Positions 60,098-64,000 of a stretch of DNA of 64,000 nt are shown here, piece after piece. Source of the DNA: Pontibacter rufus (GTDB taxonomy: Bacteria; Bacteroidota; Bacteroidia; Cytophagales; Hymenobacteraceae); contig NZ_JADQDR010000008.1 in the NCBI RefSeq assembly GCF_015694705.1, positions 1 to 64,000 on the forward strand, written 5' to 3'. The notes under the pieces are model-generated. The model was not told the DNA's origin, did no database searches, and saw only the letters and a list, made by a program, of their open reading frames with translations. Both the position numbers and the translations under genes were made by a program. Numbering within the stretch: the stretch's first letter is position 1; every line of letters starts with the position of its first letter.

Positions 60098-60958
60098 ATG
60101 AAAAGACCAGTATATGAATCGCTGAAAGATTATGCGCGGGGCATTGCCGGCGGATTATTGTTCAGTTTTCCGCTGCTGTACACAATGGAAATGTGGTGGG
60201 CAGGCTTAAGTGCCACATCGCTGCAGTTGATAATACTCATACTGATAACCTATTTGCTGTTACTTGGCTATAACCGCTTTGCCGGCATGCGGCCCGATGC
60301 CACCTGGGGCGAAGTAGCCATAGATTCGGTAGAAGAAATGGGCATTGGCTTAGTTATTTCTTTCGGAGTGTTGCTGATGATCAGGCGCATTGATCCGGCA
60401 GCAATGGGACTGACAGAACTATTGGGCAAAACCATAATTGAAGCGATGGCGGTATCTATTGGTGTATCCATCGGCAAGTCGCAACTGGACAGCGAAGAAA
60501 GCGGCGGTGGGAAACAGCCGGATGGAGGGCCGGGCAGCAGTTCTGACAACGGAAAGCCAGATAAAACAGACAAGTTAGGGATGGCTGTACTGGCTATATG
60601 CGGCGCTGTGGTGGTGGGCGGCAACGTGGCGCCCACCGAGGAAATTCTTGTTATCAGCCTGGAGGCCAAGCCTATACATGTATTGATGATGGCCGTTGTA
60701 TCACTGCTGCTGAGCATTGTTATAGTGTATTTCAGTGATTTTAGAGGCGCAACTGAAAAATTCCCGAAAGATGTTCTCTACCACATTACCTTTGACACCT
60801 GCGTGTGCTACCTGATGGCGCTGGGTACTTCGGCATTTATACTTTGGTTTTTTGGCCGCTTCGAAGATGTGAGCTTTTGGGTTGCCTTTGCACAGTGTAT
60901 TGTGCTGGGTGTTATTGCCACATTGGGTGCCTCCGCAGGGCGCCTGTTAATCAAATAA
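60098..60958 (+). CDS. TIGR02587 family integral membrane protein
   Basis: The 286-aa product has about seven transmembrane helices. The signature core is LFSFPLLYTMEMWWAGL, then DSVEEMGIGLVISFGVLLMIRRI and GGNVAPTEEILVISLEAKP; a polar loop (about 127-165, Gly/Ser/Lys/Asp-rich) sits mid-chain. The family has no known function and is regularly found with TIGR02588 proteins, as here (next gene, 97 nt downstream). Confidence 0.88.
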   Translation: MKRPVYESLKDYARGIAGGLLFSFPLLYTMEMWWAGLSATSLQLIILILITYLLLLGYNRFAGMRPDATWGEVAIDSVEEMGIGLVISFGVLLMIRRIDPAAMGLTELLGKTIIEAMAVSIGVSIGKSQLDSEESGGGKQPDGGPGSSSDNGKPDKTDKLGMAVLAICGAVVVGGNVAPTEEILVISLEAKPIHVLMMAVVSLLLSIVIVYFSDFRGATEKFPKDVLYHITFDTCVCYLMALGTSAFILWFFGRFEDVSFWVAFAQCIVLGVIATLGASAGRLLIK

Positions 60959-61055
60959 AATCATACTTTGCGCTTTCTCCGAGCCGCAGGGTTTAATCAT
61001 ATCACAAGCGTATAACCGCAAAACACACGGATTTACCTGACAGAAATTAAAAAGC

Positions 61056-61481
61056 ATGAGCAAAGAACCAGACAATCAGAGTGAGCAGGACAATCAGCAG
61101 GGAGACCAAAAAAACTGGCTGGAGTGGGCCGTATTTGGCTTGAGCCTGTTGCTGGTACTGACCATACTTGTTTACCTGGGCTACAAAACCTACACACAGA
61201 AGCCTGCCACACCAGATTTATACGTGGAATACCAGCCTGATCCTTCGCCACATTCCCCTTTCCGCTACCACGTATCGGTGCACAACACGGGCGGCAAGAC
61301 GGCCGAAGTAGTACAGGTAGAAATGGTGCTGTGGCAGGGTGGTGAAGAAATGGAAAAGGCAGAAATGCAAATCGACTTTGCGCCGCAGAAATCAAAGCGC
61401 GAAGGCTGGGTTTTATTCTCTAAAGATCCCGCCCTGGCTGATTCGGTTGTAGCCAGAGTGGTAAGCTACAAACAGCCCTAA
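61056..61481 (+). CDS. TIGR02588 family single-pass membrane protein
   Basis: The 141-aa product has a Gln/Asp/Glu-rich cytoplasmic start (1-25), one helix (about 27-48, VFGLSLLLVLTILVYLGYK) and a periplasmic Ig-like beta domain with the family pattern FRYHVSVHNTGGKTAEVVQVEMVL. Function unknown; co-occurrence with TIGR02587 suggests a two-part membrane complex (inference). Confidence 0.88.
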   Translation: MSKEPDNQSEQDNQQGDQKNWLEWAVFGLSLLLVLTILVYLGYKTYTQKPATPDLYVEYQPDPSPHSPFRYHVSVHNTGGKTAEVVQVEMVLWQGGEEMEKAEMQIDFAPQKSKREGWVLFSKDPALADSVVARVVSYKQP

Positions 61482-61531
61482 GCAGGCAGGCGGAAGCATG
61501 AGTACAGTGCAGTATTACAAGGCCAGTCTGA

Positions 61532-61569
61532 AATCAGAAAGGCCCTGCACAAGCGGGGCCTTTCTGATT
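61532..61569. terminator. Bidirectional terminator
   Basis: aatcagaaaggccc (61532-61545) and ggggcctttctgatt (61555-61569) form a near-perfect 14-bp stem between convergent genes. Confidence 0.9.
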
Positions 61570-61582
61570 GCTTAGATAGTTG

Positions 61583-61906
61583 CTAAGCTTCCGGCATAAT
61601 GCGCAGCACCAGGCCATCAAGCTCCGGTGATACACGCAGTTGGCAGGAGAGGCGGCTACTTTCAGTAGCATGTGGCAGCGACTCCAGCATATAGGCTTCG
61701 TCGTCGCTGGGTGCAGGCAGTGGCGGGCTTTGCAGCACCTCTACGTGGCAGGTCGCACAAATAGCCATGCCGCCGCACAGGGCCTGCAGTTCAAACTCAT
61801 TTGCCTTGAGCACTTCCATCACTGACAGGTTCATATCCGTAGGGACCTCCAGGGTAGTGCGCTCGCCGCTGTCCTGTTGCACGTAAATGTTGATGGTGTC
61901 TTTCAT
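61583..61906 (-). CDS. [2Fe-2S] ferredoxin, adrenodoxin type
   Basis: The 107-aa product has cluster ligands C44, C50, C53 and C88 in the pattern C-x5-C-x2-C...C (LCGGMAICATC; RLSCQL). The fold and length match adrenodoxin-like ferredoxins. It starts 2 nt after the stop of the reductase gene, so the two are a redox pair in one operon, with electrons flowing from NADPH through the reductase to this protein. Confidence 0.93.
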   Translation of the reverse strand: MKDTINIYVQQDSGERTTLEVPTDMNLSVMEVLKANEFELQALCGGMAICATCHVEVLQSPPLPAPSDDEAYMLESLPHATESSRLSCQLRVSPELDGLVLRIMPEA

Positions 61907-61907
61907 G

Positions 61908-62918
61908 CTATATTTCCTGTATGCCGTTTACGGTGGTATACTTTAGTACAAATTTCTTGTCCGGGTACACAATGTTATAAGCGCTTTGTGCCATCAGCGC
62001 CGCTTCATGGAAGCCGCAAAGTATAAGCTTCAGTTTGCCCGGATAGGTGTTCATATCGCCAATGGCATACACACCCGGGATATTGGTCGAGTAATCCACT
62101 GTGTTTACGACGATGGCATTTTTTTCGAGCTCCAGCCCCCAGTTTTCCAGAGGACCTAATTTAGGCACCAGGCCGAAGAGCGGGATAAAATAATCTGTTT
62201 CTATCTGTTGCGGCGTCGCATTGTCAATCATCACCGTTACGTTTTCCAGTTTCCCGTTGCCGTGTACTTCCGATACATTTGATTTCAGGATCAGGTTAAG
62301 CTGTCCCTCTTCGGCCAGACTTGCTACTTTATCTGCAGATTCAGGTGCGCCTCTGAAAGTAGTACCGCGGTGTACGAGCGTCAGTTCGCGGCACATGCCC
62401 GCCAGATAAATGGACCAATCCAAGGCAGAATCGCCGCCGCCGGCCAGCACCACACGCTTGTCGCGGAACGTTTCGGGGTCCCGCACCATGTAGGTAACGC
62501 CATTCCCCTCATACTGCTCCAGGTTTTCGATGGCAGGTTTGCGCGGCTCAAACGAACCCAAGCCACCGGCTATTACCACTGCCTTGCAGGCAATCTGTGT
62601 TCCGGCCAAAGTTGTCAGTATAAAAGAGCCGTCTTCCTGTTTGTCCAGGTGCTCTACGCGATCACCCAGGGTGAAAGTAGGGTGAAAAGGCTCGATTTGC
62701 TTCTGCAGGTTTTTGACTAAATCGCCAGCCAGTATCTCCGGAAAGCCCGGTATGTCATAAATTGGTTTTTTAGGATAAATTTCGGTGAGCTGGCCTCCTG
62801 CAGCAGGAAGCGCATCTACTACATGGCAATGCATTTTGAGCAGCCCTGCTTCAAATACAGCAAAAAGACCCACGGGGCCGGCGCCAACAATGCATATATC
62901 CGTTGTTATATTGTTCAT
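61908..62918 (-). CDS. Ferredoxin-NADP(+) reductase, TrxR-like type
   Basis: The 336-aa FAD protein has GAGPVG (12-17) for FAD and GGGDSALDW (near 160) for NADPH. There is no CxxC redox pair where thioredoxin reductases have it, and the C-terminal GFHEAALMAQSAYNIVYP is typical of the TrxR-like FNR family. It is the first gene of an operon with the adjacent ferredoxin. A TATCTTTG promoter element lies 29 nt upstream. Confidence 0.93.
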   Translation of the reverse strand: MNNITTDICIVGAGPVGLFAVFEAGLLKMHCHVVDALPAAGGQLTEIYPKKPIYDIPGFPEILAGDLVKNLQKQIEPFHPTFTLGDRVEHLDKQEDGSFILTTLAGTQIACKAVVIAGGLGSFEPRKPAIENLEQYEGNGVTYMVRDPETFRDKRVVLAGGGDSALDWSIYLAGMCRELTLVHRGTTFRGAPESADKVASLAEEGQLNLILKSNVSEVHGNGKLENVTVMIDNATPQQIETDYFIPLFGLVPKLGPLENWGLELEKNAIVVNTVDYSTNIPGVYAIGDMNTYPGKLKLILCGFHEAALMAQSAYNIVYPDKKFVLKYTTVNGIQEI

Positions 62919-62947
62919 GAGTGTTGTTTAATAATAAAATGCTGCTG

Positions 62948-62955
62948 CAAAGATA
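62948..62955 (-). promoter_or_regulatory. -7 promoter element of the FNR-ferredoxin operon
   Basis: The minus strand reads TATCTTTG (TAnnTTTG), 29 nt upstream of the reductase ATG. Confidence 0.6.
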
Positions 62956-63032
62956 CAGCCGCTGCCGCAGCATCCATAATCTTTTGTTTTTTCTTGTCCG
63001 TACCGGGCAAGGTGCGGCATTATAAATAACGA

Positions 63033-63776
63033 TCACGATTGCGTGATTTGTTCCTGCACCAGTTGCTGCAAACGCAAGGCATTAAAGGCCGCATAACCCA
63101 GTTGATCGTTATCAAAATAAACGTATACAGCCAGGCCGGCCTGCTGCCAGGCCCTGCACTGGTTTGCCCATCCCTGCAGGACATTTTCGCTGTAGCTGCC
63201 GGCATACTTGCCTTCGGGCCCATGCAGGCGCACATACGCAAAATCGGCCGTTATCTCCAGCGGCGACAGGTGATATTCCAGTTCATAAATACAGAAAGCG
63301 GCATTGTGCTGCCGCAGCAAATCCATTACTTCAGGTGCATACCAGCTGTGGTGCCTGAACTCAAAAGTGTAGCGATAGTAAGGCGGGAGCAGCCGCAGGA
63401 AATCCCTTAACCGTTCCAGGTTCAGTTTCCACATGGGCGGCAGCTGAAAAAGTATGGGACCTAATTTCTCTTCGAGTGCATTTATATTGTTGAATAAACG
63501 CGATAAACCCTCCTGCGGCTCCTTTAGCTTTTTCATGTGCGTGATGTAGCGGCTGGCTTTCACAGCAAAAATAAAATCGTCAGGCACAGCGGCACGCCAG
63601 TTCGCGAAAGTCTCAAAGGAGGGCAGCTTGTAAAAAGAATTGTTGATTTCCACGGTCCTGAAAAAGCGGATGTAGTAATCGGTAAAACCCTTTAATTTTA
63701 CTTCCGGCGGATAGAAGTTGCCCATCCAGTGCTTGTAGTGCCAGCCCGAAGTGCCGATGTGTATCTTTTGCTCCAT
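63033..63776 (-). CDS. DUF72 domain protein (YecE-like)
   Basis: The 247-aa TIM-barrel product has DUF72 marks: IHIGTSGWHYKHW, the FRTVEINNSFYKLP strand, FAVKASRYITH, GPILFQLPP, YTFEFRHHSW and YVRLHGPEGKY. It is a widely conserved family without an established reaction. No partner gene nearby. Confidence 0.9.
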   Translation of the reverse strand: MEQKIHIGTSGWHYKHWMGNFYPPEVKLKGFTDYYIRFFRTVEINNSFYKLPSFETFANWRAAVPDDFIFAVKASRYITHMKKLKEPQEGLSRLFNNINALEEKLGPILFQLPPMWKLNLERLRDFLRLLPPYYRYTFEFRHHSWYAPEVMDLLRQHNAAFCIYELEYHLSPLEITADFAYVRLHGPEGKYAGSYSENVLQGWANQCRAWQQAGLAVYVYFDNDQLGYAAFNALRLQQLVQEQITQS

Positions 63777-64000
63777 ATATTGCAGTTATTTGTCTGAAAG
63801 AATTTATACTTGGTGCAGGCATAATGAGTTAACATTTTAATCTGATAAGCGGGGTTCTGCTTCTGGGAAGTGGTGCCTTCACGGCAAAGGTATTCTGCTT
63901 TTTTCCACGCAGTTGTCGTTGCCAAAAAACAGGAACCGGCAGTCCATACTTTATCAAATCCGGGAGCAGCCGTAAGGAGTGCTTTTAACAGCTTTGGCAG
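63777..64000. other. Window-end stretch without a callable gene
   Basis: A minus-strand frame (about 63840-63985) with segments such as LRLLPDLIKYGLPVPVFWQ looks partly coding, but is interrupted by a stop near 63988. It may be the tail of a gene running past the window or a remnant. One TATACTT copy (near 63805) lies upstream of the DUF72 start. Confidence 0.3.

Noticed and set aside
1..64000. CRISPR arrays, complete IS elements, prophage or restriction systems
   Set aside because: No direct-repeat/spacer arrays, transposase, integrase or phage structural genes were seen on either strand; the only mobile-type signals are the 220-bp MITE-like element and the cassette-like junctions.

Overview
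This window looks like a chromosomal segment of a Bacteroidota bacterium, most likely from the Pontibacter/Hymenobacteraceae group. Coding GC is about 50%. Gliding-motility ABC transporter genes (gldA, gldF, gldG) are present. Shine-Dalgarno sequences are mostly weak. Several genes carry the Bacteroidota-type -7 promoter element TAnnTTTG (as TATCTTTG). Taxonomy is inferred from these traits only; there is no 16S gene here.

Layout. 1-8 kb: tRNA-Glu, small conserved proteins, a SIMPL-domain protein, RNase P RNA, a Smr/DUF2027 protein, a DUF2279 protein, a small MITE-like insertion and a secreted serine hydrolase. 8-16 kb: pyruvate carboxylase, a stand-alone B12-binding protein with the CarH-type light-sensing signature, a TPR protein, etfBA and a bifunctional-nuclease protein. 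16-21 kb: a concentrative nucleoside transporter, mlaF/mlaE without mlaD, an SDR enzyme, a beta-barrel protein and trpF. 21.6-26.8 kb: gldA, a tiny membrane protein, gldF, gldG and dnaN. 27-29 kb: an AT-rich accessory patch with a membrane protein and a MazEF-like toxin-antitoxin pair, separated by a repeated boundary motif that resembles gene-cassette junctions. 29-34 kb: a Tat-exported sugar isomerase-like protein, ppk1, a pentapeptide-repeat protein and an AT-rich lipoprotein.

34-53.5 kb is the functional core: a storage alpha-glucan and trehalose supercluster. One arm (minus strand) is malQ, treY, a GH57/DUF3536 glycosidase and treZ. The divergent arm (plus strand) is glgE, a treS-maltokinase fusion and glgB, followed by an otsA-otsB fusion. 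Together they encode three routes to trehalose (TreY/TreZ from glucan ends, TreS from maltose, OtsA from UDP-glucose and glucose-6-phosphate) plus the trehalose to maltose to maltose-1-phosphate to glucan route (TreS, maltokinase, GlgE, GlgB). The phosphatase half of the OtsA-OtsB fusion has lost its catalytic aspartate.

53.5-64 kb: xseBA, an acetyltransferase, an HMG-CoA lyase with a CCG-domain Fe-S protein, two tandem paralogous outer-membrane proteins, the TIGR02587/TIGR02588 pair, a ferredoxin with its TrxR-like reductase, and a DUF72 protein.

The most striking signal is not a gene. The heptamer AAGTATA / TATACTT occurs roughly 95-100 times by hand count, where about 8 would be expected by chance. 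It lies on both strands, inside genes and in spacers, and is built into several terminators. Second-tier curiosities are the B12 photoreceptor-like protein, the degenerate trehalose-phosphatase site, a histone-H1-like tail on GlgB, four loci of heptad-periodic spacer repeats, a 90-nt dyad in the gld locus and the cassette-like toxin-antitoxin patch.
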